Source: Micavibrio sp. UBA6212 (lineage in GTDB: Bacteria > Pseudomonadota > Alphaproteobacteria > Micavibrionales > Micavibrionaceae). Taken from it: a stretch of 64,000 bases of DNA. A program made the translations under genes and the position numbers. Positions 7,419-15,893 of this stretch are shown here, piece by piece. The stretch spans positions 236,513 to 300,512 of the forward strand of contig DISK01000010.1 in assembly GCA_002421905.1 (NCBI GenBank). Reading direction: 5' to 3'. The notes under the pieces are model-generated. The model made no database searches. It saw nothing but the letters and a program-made list of their open reading frames with translations, and was not told where the DNA came from. Positions within the stretch are counted from its first letter, which is position 1. Every line of letters begins with the position of its first letter.

Positions 7419-8843
7419 TTATCTGTAACAAACTTTTTTGGCGGCATGAACAATCTCATCAACCTGCGGCACAGACAATGTCTCCAGATTGGTTGCATAA
7501 GGCGTTGGGACATCGGCTGCACAAACGCGGACGACAGGTGCATCCAGATAATCGAACGCATGTTCATTCACCATGGCACAAATTTCTGCACCAATACCGG
7601 CGAATGGCCAGCCTTCTTCAACTGAGACAATCCGGTTGGTTTTCTTGACACTTTCAAGAATGGTATAACGGTCAATCGGACGAATAGTGCGCAGGTTAAT
7701 AACCTCGGCACTAATGCCTTGTTCTTCCAGCTTTTTGGCCGCTTCCATACATTTTCCAACCATGATCGAGAAAGACACCAAGGTGACATCTGTTCCCTCG
7801 CGTTCAATTTTCGCGCGCCCCAAAGGAATAACATAGTCCTCAGACACAGGCGTCTCGAATATCTGACCATACATCAATTCATGTTCCAGAAAGATAACAG
7901 GGTTAGGATCACGAATAGCAGCCTTCAAAAGACCTTTGGCATCCGCACCCGACCAAGGTGCCACAACTTTCAAACCCGGAACATGCGCATACCATGACGC
8001 ATAACAACCCGAATGCTGCGCACCGACTTTACCGGGCGCACCGTTTTGACCACGGAACACGACCGGACAACCAAGTTTTCCACCAGCCATATATAATGTC
8101 TTGGCCGCAGAGTTGATGATCTGATCCATCGCCTGCATTCCGAAATCCCAGCTCATAAATTCGATAATCGGACGAAGGCCGTTCATCGCAGCACCAACAC
8201 CAAGTCCCGTAAACGCATGTTCGGTAATTGGACTGTCAATCACACGATCTGGGCCAAATTCATCGAGCATCCCTTGGGAAACCTTATACGCCCCGTTATA
8301 TTCGGCAACTTCCTCACCCAACAAAAATACTGTTTCATCACGGCGCATTTCCTCGCTCATTGCCGCACGCAAAGCCTCACGCACTTGCATCGGTTCGGTC
8401 TTTTCAAGGAAATGGGTTTCATCAAACGGGGGAGGCTCCACAACAACGCCTTGTGCATATAAAACATCACGATTCGCAATCGCCTTACCAGCTGGCTGAG
8501 ACGCCACAGATGTCGTCATAATTTCACTTGAGACAGGAGCAGTATTCGGTACGCATGGAATATCGACCAAGGCAGCGGGAGCATCAGACACTTCACTCTC
8601 ACCATCTTCAAGCAACATCGCAATCGGTGTATTCACTGCCACACCCTGAGCACCCTCGGACACCAGAATTTTTCCCAAAATCCCTTCATCAACGGCTTCA
8701 ACTTCCATAGTGGCTTTATCGGTTTCAATCTCGGCGATCACATCACCTGCTTTGACGACATCGCCTTCTTTTTTGAGCCAACGCGCCAAATTCCCTTCGG
8801 TCATAGTCGGAGACAACGCAGGCATTAAAACTTGTACAGACAT
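7419..8843 (-). CDS. pdhB: Pyruvate dehydrogenase E1 beta subunit with N-terminal lipoyl domain
   Basis: Beta subunit of the E1 decarboxylase. The first 80 residues are a complete lipoyl domain (MPALSPTMTEG; modified K43 in ETDKATMEVE) that is nearly identical to that of PdhC. A Pro/Ala/Ser linker and then the transketolase-like E1-beta core follow from about residue 140 (REALRAAMSEEMRRD, the GLGVGAAMNGLRPI stretch, QNGAPGKVGAQHSG). Fusion of a lipoyl domain to E1-beta is known in alphaproteobacteria and explains the length of 474 against about 330 residues elsewhere. It lies 22 bases downstream of pdhA. LipA and Lpd from the same cluster would act on it. Confidence 0.97.
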   Translation of the reverse strand: MSVQVLMPALSPTMTEGNLARWLKKEGDVVKAGDVIAEIETDKATMEVEAVDEGILGKILVSEGAQGVAVNTPIAMLLEDGESEVSDAPAALVDIPCVPNTAPVSSEIMTTSVASQPAGKAIANRDVLYAQGVVVEPPPFDETHFLEKTEPMQVREALRAAMSEEMRRDETVFLLGEEVAEYNGAYKVSQGMLDEFGPDRVIDSPITEHAFTGLGVGAAMNGLRPIIEFMSWDFGMQAMDQIINSAAKTLYMAGGKLGCPVVFRGQNGAPGKVGAQHSGCYASWYAHVPGLKVVAPWSGADAKGLLKAAIRDPNPVIFLEHELMYGQIFETPVSEDYVIPLGRAKIEREGTDVTLVSFSIMVGKCMEAAKKLEEQGISAEVINLRTIRPIDRYTILESVKKTNRIVSVEEGWPFAGIGAEICAMVNEHAFDYLDAPVVRVCAADVPTPYATNLETLSVPQVDEIVHAAKKVCYR

Positions 8844-8865
8844 TTATAAATTTCCTTCTATAAAA

Positions 8866-9933
8866 CTATTCTTCAACCGGAACCAGAACATCAGTCCACA
8901 AATCGGAGTCATCCGGCAATGGAGAGGCTTGCGCAAAATCAGCAGCTTCCTTGACGACATCTTTGATTTCTTTGTCGATTGGCTTCAGATCTTCTTCCGT
9001 TACGCCATATTCAGCTTCGAGAAGTTTCTTAACATGCTCAATCGGATCGCGGTGCTTGTACCCTTCCACCTCATCTTTGGTGCGATATTTCTGAGGGTCA
9101 GACATAGAGTGCCCACGGTAACGATAAGTTACGATCTCCAGAATATACGGGCCATTACCGGAACGTATATCATCCATCGCACGGCTGGCAGCTTCACGAA
9201 CGGCAAGAATATCCATCCCGTCAACTTTCTCACCCTTAATTCCAAATCCTTCACCACGACGATAAAATTCACCTGCGGCATGGCGTGGTACAGAGGTGCC
9301 CATACTGTATTGGTTGTTCTCGATAATAAAAAGAGCCGGCAACTTCCACAACGCGGCCATATTATAACTTTCGGCGACCTGCCCTTGGTTGGCGGCACCA
9401 TCCCCCATATAAACAACACTAACCCCGCCATCATTTTTATATTTGTGCGAGAATGCTAAACCAAGGCCAATAGATACTTGTGCACCAACGATGCCGTGAC
9501 CACCAAAGAAACCGTTCTCGATTGAGAACATGTGCATTGACCCACCTTTACCGCGAGAGCATCCTCCCGCACGTCCTGTAAGCTCTGCCATCACTTCATT
9601 GGCACCAATGCCACTGACCAACATATGTCCATGATTGCGATACGCTGTGACTGCTGTATCCAGTCCCTTTTTCATCACCGATTGAAGACCGGTTACAACG
9701 GCTTCTTCACCAATATAGAGGTGGCAAAAACCACCGATCAAACCCATGCCATAAAGCTGACCCGCCTTTTCTTCAAAGCGTCGTATTAACAACATATCAC
9801 GGTAGAATTTCTTGAGCTCGTCTTCAGTTGGCAGTTTTGCGCTGTTGGACAAATCGGCTGGCGCAGGCACAGCTTTCAAATTTGCTTTTTTCATTTGATC
9901 CTTCTTTTGGCCCTTTTCGGATTTCGATGACAC
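8866..9933 (-). CDS. pdhA: Pyruvate dehydrogenase E1 alpha subunit
   Basis: Thiamine-diphosphate-binding subunit of E1; with PdhB it decarboxylates pyruvate and loads acetyl onto lipoyl groups. The 355 residues contain the ThDP/Mg motif from GDGAANQG (177 on) to the NN pair at 206-207, the IGGFCHLYIGEEA segment, and the conserved loop YRYRGHSMSDP. A Lys-rich N-terminal extension of about 35 residues precedes the fold. The start is probably the GTG at 9933, with GTGAGG seven bases upstream; an internal ATG 13 codons on is a weaker alternative. It is the first gene of the pdh-lpd run, just after a terminator at 9996-10017, so its promoter should lie in the 60 bases between. Confidence 0.97.
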   Translation of the reverse strand: MSSKSEKGQKKDQMKKANLKAVPAPADLSNSAKLPTEDELKKFYRDMLLIRRFEEKAGQLYGMGLIGGFCHLYIGEEAVVTGLQSVMKKGLDTAVTAYRNHGHMLVSGIGANEVMAELTGRAGGCSRGKGGSMHMFSIENGFFGGHGIVGAQVSIGLGLAFSHKYKNDGGVSVVYMGDGAANQGQVAESYNMAALWKLPALFIIENNQYSMGTSVPRHAAGEFYRRGEGFGIKGEKVDGMDILAVREAASRAMDDIRSGNGPYILEIVTYRYRGHSMSDPQKYRTKDEVEGYKHRDPIEHVKKLLEAEYGVTEEDLKPIDKEIKDVVKEAADFAQASPLPDDSDLWTDVLVPVEE

Positions 9934-9995
9934 GGAATAACCTCACTTAACTTTTTTCAAGTGAACAGCTACACGATTTTCACATTCCAGCCAAG

Positions 9996-10017
9996 AAAAA
10001 ACCGCGCAGTTGTGCGG
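9996..10017 (-). terminator. Rho-independent terminator after ftsB-like gene
   Basis: Read on the minus strand, a six-pair GC-rich stem (CCGCAC/GCGCGG, one G-U pair) with a four-base loop is followed directly by six T. It separates the ftsB-like gene from pdhA and implies an independent pdhA promoter. Confidence 0.75.
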
Positions 10018-10108
10018 CGCAACATACTGAAAAGAAAGAGGAATCTTTTCAAGACAAAGGGCAAAAGCTCAAAAATAAACATGGAAAAGCACGACAAATA
10101 ATTATGTA

Positions 10109-10429
10109 TTATCTGGAATACAAAATATCCATCTCATCCTTCTGGCGGAAACCAAGGACAATTCTCGCCCGCTCTTCCAAAAGATCCTTATTAATCGAAG
10201 CAGGGCGTAACATAGCCACGCGGGTTTCAAGGGCCTCACGCTCTTCTCTCAATTTGTGATTTTCCACCTGCAAAGTCTGGATATTCTGTTGCAAAGCGAG
10301 ATAGCGAATATAGCTTCTTTGACCTGCAACAAGATGATATGAAAAATAAAAACACAGCCCTATCCCCAGAATTGTCAGGAGATTCTTACGAACAAGATAA
10401 CGATGTTCAAGTAACTGCTTCATATACAT
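10109..10429 (-). CDS. ftsB: FtsB/DivIC-like septum formation initiator
   Basis: Small bitopic cell-division protein (106 aa). One membrane segment lies at about residues 18-36 (LLTILGIGLCFYFSYHLV). A coiled-coil region of about 40 residues follows (QQNIQTLQVENHKLREERE), then the short C-terminal motif LLEERARIVLGFRQKDE typical of the FtsB/DivIC family. These proteins bridge FtsL and FtsQ in the divisome. Position between eno and pdhA is the standard one in alphaproteobacteria. There are two possible starts, ATG at 10429 and ATG two codons later; neither has a strong ribosome site. The gene symbol follows family similarity. Confidence 0.88.
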   Translation of the reverse strand: MYMKQLLEHRYLVRKNLLTILGIGLCFYFSYHLVAGQRSYIRYLALQQNIQTLQVENHKLREEREALETRVAMLRPASINKDLLEERARIVLGFRQKDEMDILYSR

Positions 10430-10559
10430 AGAGAATCACAGACGACTCACCGCCGTCAAGCGAATTCACCCAAAAAAATTAGATTAAAAACAATAGGAGC
10501 CTATTTCTCTGCATACTGAACTGATTCAGGAAGCTTGTAAACATAACCAGTTCAAAAAT

Positions 10560-11180
10560 TTAACTTTTTTGACGCTCAAGAATGTGGGGTTTCTTTTTAT
10601 CGTCAGAATATTTCAAAACCTCATCCCACAAATCATTCGGAGATAATTTATTATCAAAGATAAACGACAAGTAAGGAGCCACTTTCCAGCCACCAGATTC
10701 CTTTTCAGTTTCAAACTGCAAGAATCCCCATCCTGTATATCCGACAAAAACACGGTAACGTTCCGGATTTTTTTCGACTTGCTGCAAAATATCAGGATTT
10801 TCTTTAACAATCTCATCAAATTTGAGAACGATTGGGATGTCCCATTCCTCCGGTATCAGATCAAGAATAAAAACACGGTCTTTATCCTCGACAGGTCCTC
10901 CCCAATAAACAGGAAAATGTCGCCCTCTCAAATAGGCAGGAATATTTTCAATATCCTTATATCCACGATTAACCACCAAGGCCTTAGCCGAATACCATTG
11001 GTGATCAAACATATATAATACCGTCTTTGAAAAATTCTGATCGCTCATCTCAGGATCAGCAATAACAATTCGACCCTGCACTCCGTGATAAAACCCAAGA
11101 ACCGTCGGCAATAGAATAAAAAAAGCAGCCAGAACCATCTGCCAGTTCAGGGCTGCTTTCAAATTTTTAACAACGGACAT
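10560..11180 (-). CDS. YqgE/AlgH-family protein with an N-terminal membrane anchor
   Basis: The C-terminal 170 residues match the YqgE/AlgH (DUF179) family: QGRIVIADPEMSD, then the TVLYMFDHQWYSAKALVVN strand-helix, WGGPV, and a GYTGWGFLQFETE segment near the end. Unlike usual family members, which are soluble, this one has a hydrophobic N-terminal helix (about residues 15-31), so the domain may sit on the periplasmic side or be tethered. The start ATG at 11180 follows the eno stop by 13 bases; an upstream in-frame start would overlap eno by 65 bases and is unlikely. The family's function is not settled. Confidence 0.85.
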   Translation of the reverse strand: MSVVKNLKAALNWQMVLAAFFILLPTVLGFYHGVQGRIVIADPEMSDQNFSKTVLYMFDHQWYSAKALVVNRGYKDIENIPAYLRGRHFPVYWGGPVEDKDRVFILDLIPEEWDIPIVLKFDEIVKENPDILQQVEKNPERYRVFVGYTGWGFLQFETEKESGGWKVAPYLSFIFDNKLSPNDLWDEVLKYSDDKKKPHILERQKS

Positions 11181-11193
11181 CGTCCGAACGCCT

Positions 11194-12507
11194 TTACGCT
11201 GCGCTTTTCTTGGCAATCTTTCCGACAGGAAGAGACCGCAAGATTGATGCGCCAGCATACTTTGCCACAGGCCCCAACTCTTCTTCGATACGGATCAACT
11301 GATTGTATTTGGCAATCCGGTCAGAACGGGACAAAGAACCGGTTTTGATTTGTCCGGCATTGGTAGCAACCGCCAAATCGGCGATGGTGGAGTCTTCTGT
11401 TTCACCGGAACGGTGGGACAGAATCACGCCCATACCTGCTTTTTGTGCCATCTGGATAGCCTCCAGAGTCTCACTCAAGGTGCCAATCTGGTTAACCTTG
11501 ACCAGAATAGCATTAGCAGCCTTCAATTCAATGCCTTTAGCCAAACGCACAGGATTGGTCACAAACAAATCGTCACCGACCAACTGGACTTTATCACCCA
11601 GACGTTTGTTCAATTCAACCCAACCATCCCAATCATCTTCGGCCAAGCCGTCTTCAATGGATACGATAGGGTATTTTGCACAAAGCTCTTCATAGTAAGC
11701 GATCAATTCGTTGGTAGAAAGAACACGTCCCTCACCTTCAAGATGATATTTCCCGTCTTTGAAGAATTCGGTCGATGCCACGTCCAGAGCAATCATAATA
11801 TCTTCGCCTGGTTTATATCCCGCACTCTCGATTGACTTCATAATAAAGTCCAAAGCTTCGGTTGCAGAATTAACCGCAGGAGCAAATCCGCCTTCATCTC
11901 CAACATTGGTGTTCATTCCTGCCGCAGAGAGATTCTTTTTCAACGCATGGAACACTTCTGCACCATAGCGAATGGCTTCCGCCACAGATGGAGCAGAAAC
12001 AGGCATAATCATGAATTCCTGAAAATCAACAGGATTGTCCGCGTGCTTTCCACCATTGATAATATTCATCAAAGGAACAGGCAAAAGATGAGCATGAATA
12101 CCGCCAACATAACGGTAAACAGGTTGATCCAGTTCTTCAGCCATCGCACGGGCACACGCCAAAGACACGCCCAAAATAGCATTCGCTCCAAGCTTACCTT
12201 TGTTGTCGGTTCCATCAAGGTCAATCAATTCCTGATCGATATATCCCTGAACTTCTGCATCCAGACCACACATAGCCTCTGCAATAATGTTGTTCACATT
12301 ATCAACGGCCTTTTGAACACCTTTGCCGCCATAAATGGATTTGTCGCCATCACGCAACTCGACAGCCTCATGTGCACCGGTCGATGCACCTGACGGAACC
12401 ATCGCACGGCCCGTTGCGCCGCTCTCTAGAATGACATCAACTTCAACCGTTGGGTTCCCACGACTATCCAAAATCTGCCGTGCAAAAATATCAATAATAG
12501 CTGTCAT
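11194..12507 (-). CDS. eno: Enolase
   Basis: Interconverts 2-phosphoglycerate and phosphoenolpyruvate in glycolysis; in proteobacteria it is often also part of the RNA degradosome. The 437 residues are close to the family's usual 430. Visible landmarks are the N-terminal ILDSRGNPTVEVDV, the substrate loop SGASTGAHEA, the Mg ligands in ALDVAS and SIEDGLAEDDW, GDDLFVTN with the metal-binding Asp, and SHRSGETEDS. AGGAG lies seven bases before the ATG at 12507. It starts 22 bases after the kdsA stop and is followed closely by the yqgE-like gene. Confidence 0.98.
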   Translation of the reverse strand: MTAIIDIFARQILDSRGNPTVEVDVILESGATGRAMVPSGASTGAHEAVELRDGDKSIYGGKGVQKAVDNVNNIIAEAMCGLDAEVQGYIDQELIDLDGTDNKGKLGANAILGVSLACARAMAEELDQPVYRYVGGIHAHLLPVPLMNIINGGKHADNPVDFQEFMIMPVSAPSVAEAIRYGAEVFHALKKNLSAAGMNTNVGDEGGFAPAVNSATEALDFIMKSIESAGYKPGEDIMIALDVASTEFFKDGKYHLEGEGRVLSTNELIAYYEELCAKYPIVSIEDGLAEDDWDGWVELNKRLGDKVQLVGDDLFVTNPVRLAKGIELKAANAILVKVNQIGTLSETLEAIQMAQKAGMGVILSHRSGETEDSTIADLAVATNAGQIKTGSLSRSDRIAKYNQLIRIEEELGPVAKYAGASILRSLPVGKIAKKSAA

Positions 12508-12529
12508 TTTCTTTCTCCTAAAATTAACT

Positions 12530-13378
12530 CTAACTTACTTGAACCAAACTCATGGACTTCACCAAATCATCAATAGCTTTGGCCTGAGCAATAAATTCTT
12601 CCAACTTGGCAAAAGGAAGCGCCGAAGGCCCATCACATTTGGCCTTATCAGGATCTTCATATGCTTCAATGAAGATACCGGCAATACCGATCGCCAGAAC
12701 TGCACGGGTCAGATCAGGAACCAAAGCACGACGCCCTCCAGAAGCTTCACTCCCCGGCAAACGCATTTGAGAAGCATGAACTGTATCACAAATGATAGGG
12801 GTTCCACCCGAAGCCTCTTTCATCACGCCGAATGCCATAGGATCAACAACCAGATTATCATATCCAAAGCAATGGCCGCGCTCACACAGAATAACTTGAT
12901 CATTTCCACATTCGGAAAATTTATCAACGATATTCTCGACCTGATACGGGGACATGAATTGTGGTTTCTTCACATTAATCACAGCACCAGTTTTGGCCAT
13001 AGCTTCAACCAAATCTGTTTGGCGCGCAAGGAAAGCAGGCAACTGGATTACATCGACCACATCGGCCACAGGCTGACATTGGTGAATTTCATGAACGTCT
13101 GTGATAATTGGAACATTATCGAACTCTTCCTTAACCTTACGGAAGATATCCAACCCTTTCTCAAGACCCGCTCCCCGATAGCTATATACGGAAGAGCGAT
13201 TGGCTTTATCAAAGCTGGCCTTAAAAACATATGGAACATTCAGCTTATCAGTAATGGTTTTATAAACCTCGACAGCTTTTAACGTCGTATCAAGATCTTC
13301 AAGAACATTAAGCCCTCCGAAAAGTACAAAGGGCTTATTATTTGCAACGTCAATCGACTGAATTTTAACTGTTTTCAT
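12530..13378 (-). CDS. kdsA: 3-deoxy-D-manno-octulosonate 8-phosphate synthase
   Basis: Condenses phosphoenolpyruvate and arabinose 5-phosphate to Kdo-8-phosphate for the lipopolysaccharide inner core. The 282 residues hold the family landmarks FKASFDKANRSS, GLEKGLDIF, TDVHE, QLPAFLARQTDL, the KKPQFMSP loop, CERGHCFGYDNLVVD and SGGTPIICDTVHASQ. The ATG at 13378 has no Shine-Dalgarno in the 15 bases upstream. Instead it lies inside the right arm of a perfect nine-pair hairpin (13376-13397). Enolase, which makes the PEP substrate, is next downstream. The start could be regulated or coupled to upstream translation. Confidence 0.97.
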   Translation of the reverse strand: MKTVKIQSIDVANNKPFVLFGGLNVLEDLDTTLKAVEVYKTITDKLNVPYVFKASFDKANRSSVYSYRGAGLEKGLDIFRKVKEEFDNVPIITDVHEIHQCQPVADVVDVIQLPAFLARQTDLVEAMAKTGAVINVKKPQFMSPYQVENIVDKFSECGNDQVILCERGHCFGYDNLVVDPMAFGVMKEASGGTPIICDTVHASQMRLPGSEASGGRRALVPDLTRAVLAIGIAGIFIEAYEDPDKAKCDGPSALPFAKLEEFIAQAKAIDDLVKSMSLVQVS

Positions 13379-13397
13379 GCGCTATATGTAGCGCATG
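13376..13397 (-). promoter_or_regulatory. Hairpin enclosing the kdsA start codon
   Basis: Perfect nine-pair inverted repeat (CATGCGCTA and TAGCGCATG) around a four-base loop. In the mRNA the kdsA ATG is part of the stem. The upstream arm contains another ATG that opens a four-codon frame (ATG CGC TAC ATA TAG) ending two codons before the kdsA start. This could control kdsA initiation; no experimental support is visible. Confidence 0.5.
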
Positions 13398-13421
13398 AAC
13401 TGGAACCTATCAAGAGGATAA

Positions 13422-13691
13422 CTAACGGGTGCTATAAGCAGGATAAACAAGTTGTTGTACCCCTTCTTTTCCCTTAACTTTTTCAGGGGTAGCAGTATGG
13501 CTTGCCGCTTTAGCCTCATTGGTAAAATAAGAAGCCAACTGCCCACGCACTTGCTTAATCTCCTCCTTAAACCCGAAATGAGCTGTCAAAGCAATCACTA
13601 CGGCTGCAGTCAGGGGCCAGACACTTTGTCCTCCTCGTGTATAATTCGAAACCTTTTCTTCGTTCGGATGTACTTCATAATCGCCTTCCAT
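13422..13691 (-). CDS. Small one-segment membrane protein, 89 aa
   Basis: Unrecognised. A polar 22-residue N-terminus is followed by a hydrophobic segment (about 24-40, VWPLTAAVVIALTAHF) and a Lys/Glu/Ala-rich tail that looks helical and then disordered (TPEKVKGKEG). GGGAG seven bases before the ATG at 13691 is a strong ribosome site and the main evidence that it is real. It sits between the pyrG terminator and kdsA, 43 bases from the latter, and probably heads the kdsA-eno transcript. Confidence 0.75.
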   Translation of the reverse strand: MEGDYEVHPNEEKVSNYTRGGQSVWPLTAAVVIALTAHFGFKEEIKQVRGQLASYFTNEAKAASHTATPEKVKGKEGVQQLVYPAYSTR

Positions 13692-13761
13692 GGCCGTCTC
13701 CCTTGTTTTGTTTTATCTTGTTTTGACATGTTTAGCTTAAACAGAACATATCATCAAAAAT

Positions 13762-13792
13762 GAAAATCGGAGCCGTTTTATCATACGGCCCC
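13762..13792 (-). terminator. Rho-independent terminator after pyrG
   Basis: On the minus strand an eight-pair stem (GGGGCCGT/ACGGCTCC, one G-U pair) with an eight-base loop is followed by ATTTTC and a second T run. It lies 27 bases beyond the pyrG stop. Confidence 0.65.
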
Positions 13793-13818
13793 GCAAAAAT
13801 CAAGTTTATGGAAAGAGG

Positions 13819-15447
13819 CTAAACCAGACGGCTTTTATCTATTGCAGCCTTGATAAAGGACACAAACAACGGATGCGGATCAAGCGGCTTGGATTTCAGC
13901 TCCGGATGAAATTGAACCCCAACAAACCATGGGTGATTTGGAATCTCAACAATTTCTGGCAATTCTCCATCTGGTGACATTCCCGAGAAAACCACACCAG
14001 CCTGTTCCAACTGCGGAATATATGACGTGTTCACTTCATAACGGTGGCGGTGGCGTTCTTGGATCAGATTGGTGCCATATATTTCGGCAACATGTGACCC
14101 CTTTTTCAAAGAGGCCGGATAAGCCCCCAGACGCATCGTCCCACCCAGATCACCATTTTGATCCCGTGCGACGGTAGAATTATCCTTAACCCATTCAGTC
14201 ATCAATCCCACAACAGGCTCTACCGTTGCCCCGAACTCGGTCGAGCTGGCTTTTTCCAATCCCAACAAGTGGCGGCAAGTTTCAATCACAGCCATTTGCA
14301 TTCCGAAACAAATCCCGAAATACGGAATCTTGTGTTCACGCGCAAACTGCACGGCACGGATTTTCCCCTCAGTTCCACGAGCACCAAAGCCTCCCGGAAC
14401 CAGAATAGCATGCACCCCTTCCAATTCATGAAGAGCGCCGTCATTTTCAAAAATTTCTGATTCAACAAATTCCAACTTAACCTTGACCCGATTGGCAATC
14501 CCGCCATGGATCAGGGCTTCATTCAAGGATTTATAACTGTCAGACAATTCCGTATATTTTCCAACAATAGCAACTCGTACTTCGCTTTCCGGATTTTTGA
14601 TCCGGTCAACAATATCTAGCCACTGTGTAAGATTAGGAGCCTTATCAACAGGCATTCCAAAACATTTCAAAACCTCGTTATCAAGCCCCTCGGCATGATA
14701 GGTCAATGGCACTTCATAAATAGAAGATACATCCAGTGCCGGAATAACCCGCTCAAACGGAATGTTACAGAACAAGCTGATTTTCCTGCGCTCGCCCTCG
14801 TCAATCGGACGATCGGCACGACACAGAAGAATATTCGGACGGATACCCGCCGACATCAATTCTTTCACAGAATGCTGGGTTGGCTTGGTTTTTAACTCTC
14901 CAGCCGCCGGAATATAGGGCAGCCATGTCGCATGAATAAAAAGCGCACGCTCCGTTCCCACTTCATTGCTAAACTGACGGATTGCTTCCAGATACGGGTG
15001 AGCCTCAATATCTCCGACAGTCCCGCCGGTTTCAACCAGAACGAAATCGGCGCTGCCTTCTTTCTCACGAATGAAAGCTTTAATCTCGTCTGTAATATGC
15101 GGGATAACCTGAATAGTTGCCCCAAGATATTCACCCCGCCGCTCACGCTGCAAAACATTCATGTAAATGCGGCCTGTTGTGATGTTGTCGGTCTGCGACG
15201 CCGGACGTCCTGTAAAGCGTTCATAATGCCCTAGATCAAGGTCAGTTTCCGCTCCGTCATCCGTGACATAGACTTCCCCATGCTGGGTCGGACTCATTGT
15301 TCCCGGGTCAATGTTCAGATAAGGGTCCATCTTGCAAAGACGAACAGAATAGCCACGTGCTTGCAACAACGCGCCCAAAGCTGCGGAGGCGAGGCCTTTT
15401 CCTAAAGAGGAAACCACACCGCCGGTAATAAATACAAATTTGGTCAT
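13819..15447 (-). CDS. pyrG: CTP synthase
   Basis: Makes CTP from UTP, ATP and glutamine. The 542 residues comprise the N-terminal synthetase domain (FITGGVVSSLGKGLASA with the P-loop; DPYLNIDPGTMSP) and a C-terminal class I glutamine amidotransferase from about residue 290, with the nucleophile Cys in GICFGMQ and the HPE triad end in VQFHPELKS. Length equals the family norm. Its start lies one base after the secG stop, so the two are probably translationally coupled; no good ribosome site is seen. The order tpiA-secG-pyrG-kdsA-eno is the conserved alphaproteobacterial one. Confidence 0.98.
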   Translation of the reverse strand: MTKFVFITGGVVSSLGKGLASAALGALLQARGYSVRLCKMDPYLNIDPGTMSPTQHGEVYVTDDGAETDLDLGHYERFTGRPASQTDNITTGRIYMNVLQRERRGEYLGATIQVIPHITDEIKAFIREKEGSADFVLVETGGTVGDIEAHPYLEAIRQFSNEVGTERALFIHATWLPYIPAAGELKTKPTQHSVKELMSAGIRPNILLCRADRPIDEGERRKISLFCNIPFERVIPALDVSSIYEVPLTYHAEGLDNEVLKCFGMPVDKAPNLTQWLDIVDRIKNPESEVRVAIVGKYTELSDSYKSLNEALIHGGIANRVKVKLEFVESEIFENDGALHELEGVHAILVPGGFGARGTEGKIRAVQFAREHKIPYFGICFGMQMAVIETCRHLLGLEKASSTEFGATVEPVVGLMTEWVKDNSTVARDQNGDLGGTMRLGAYPASLKKGSHVAEIYGTNLIQERHRHRYEVNTSYIPQLEQAGVVFSGMSPDGELPEIVEIPNHPWFVGVQFHPELKSKPLDPHPLFVSFIKAAIDKSRLV

Positions 15448-15448
15448 T

Positions 15449-15850
15449 TTATTTTGCTATCGGAACAGTTGGGGGTTCAGAAGATTCGGGTTTTGCTCCT
15501 TCTACCTTGCCGGTAGGGTGAGCACCATCGACGGGGACTTCAGGAACATCCGAAGTCGGTGCCGTCGTTGTCACAGCTGCCGGATTATCGGCAACCGCAT
15601 CAAGAATACTTGTGGAAGATCCATTCTGTGAAGCCAGAATAGCCAGAATCAAACTGGTACTGAAGAATCCGATCGCAACAAAAGTTGTGGCTCTTGTCAA
15701 AACATTGGCTGTTGACTGTGCAGAGGCAAAATTACCTAAGCCGCCGCCAGTACCAAGGCCCAGCCCCCCACCTTCTGATCTTTGCAACAAGATCAATATG
15801 ATGAGAGCCAATGTTAAAATCAAATGGATGACCAGAACAACATGTTCCAT
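15449..15850 (-). CDS. secG: Protein translocase subunit SecG
   Basis: Auxiliary subunit of the SecYEG channel. The 133 residues show two membrane segments (about 3-22 and 56-74) joined by the Gly-rich loop RSEGGGLGLGTGGGLGNF characteristic of SecG. A Pro/Thr/Ala-rich tail of about 55 residues follows. The tail is longer than in enterobacterial SecG but usual for alphaproteobacteria. AGAAGAG lies upstream of the ATG at 15850. It sits between tpiA (43 bases upstream) and pyrG (one base downstream). Confidence 0.95.
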   Translation of the reverse strand: MEHVVLVIHLILTLALIILILLQRSEGGGLGLGTGGGLGNFASAQSTANVLTRATTFVAIGFFSTSLILAILASQNGSSTSILDAVADNPAAVTTTAPTSDVPEVPVDGAHPTGKVEGAKPESSEPPTVPIAK

Positions 15851-15893
15851 TCAGAACTCTTCTTTTCTTTGTATATTAGTTTTCAAACGTCTT

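Noticed and set aside
7419..8843. Lipoyl domain on E1-beta as a novel fusion
   Set aside because: This fusion is well known for alphaproteobacterial PDH and is expected here.
10490..10560. Inverted repeats TGAACTG/CAGTTCA and AATAGG/CCTATT downstream of the yqgE-like gene as a terminator
   Set aside because: The first has a 24-base loop and no T tract; the second has only a two-base loop unless the stem is cut to five pairs. Too weak to annotate.
12335..13282. Open frame of 315 codons on the plus strand opposite eno and kdsA
   Set aside because: Entirely antisense to two well-identified genes; no motif and no ribosome site of note.
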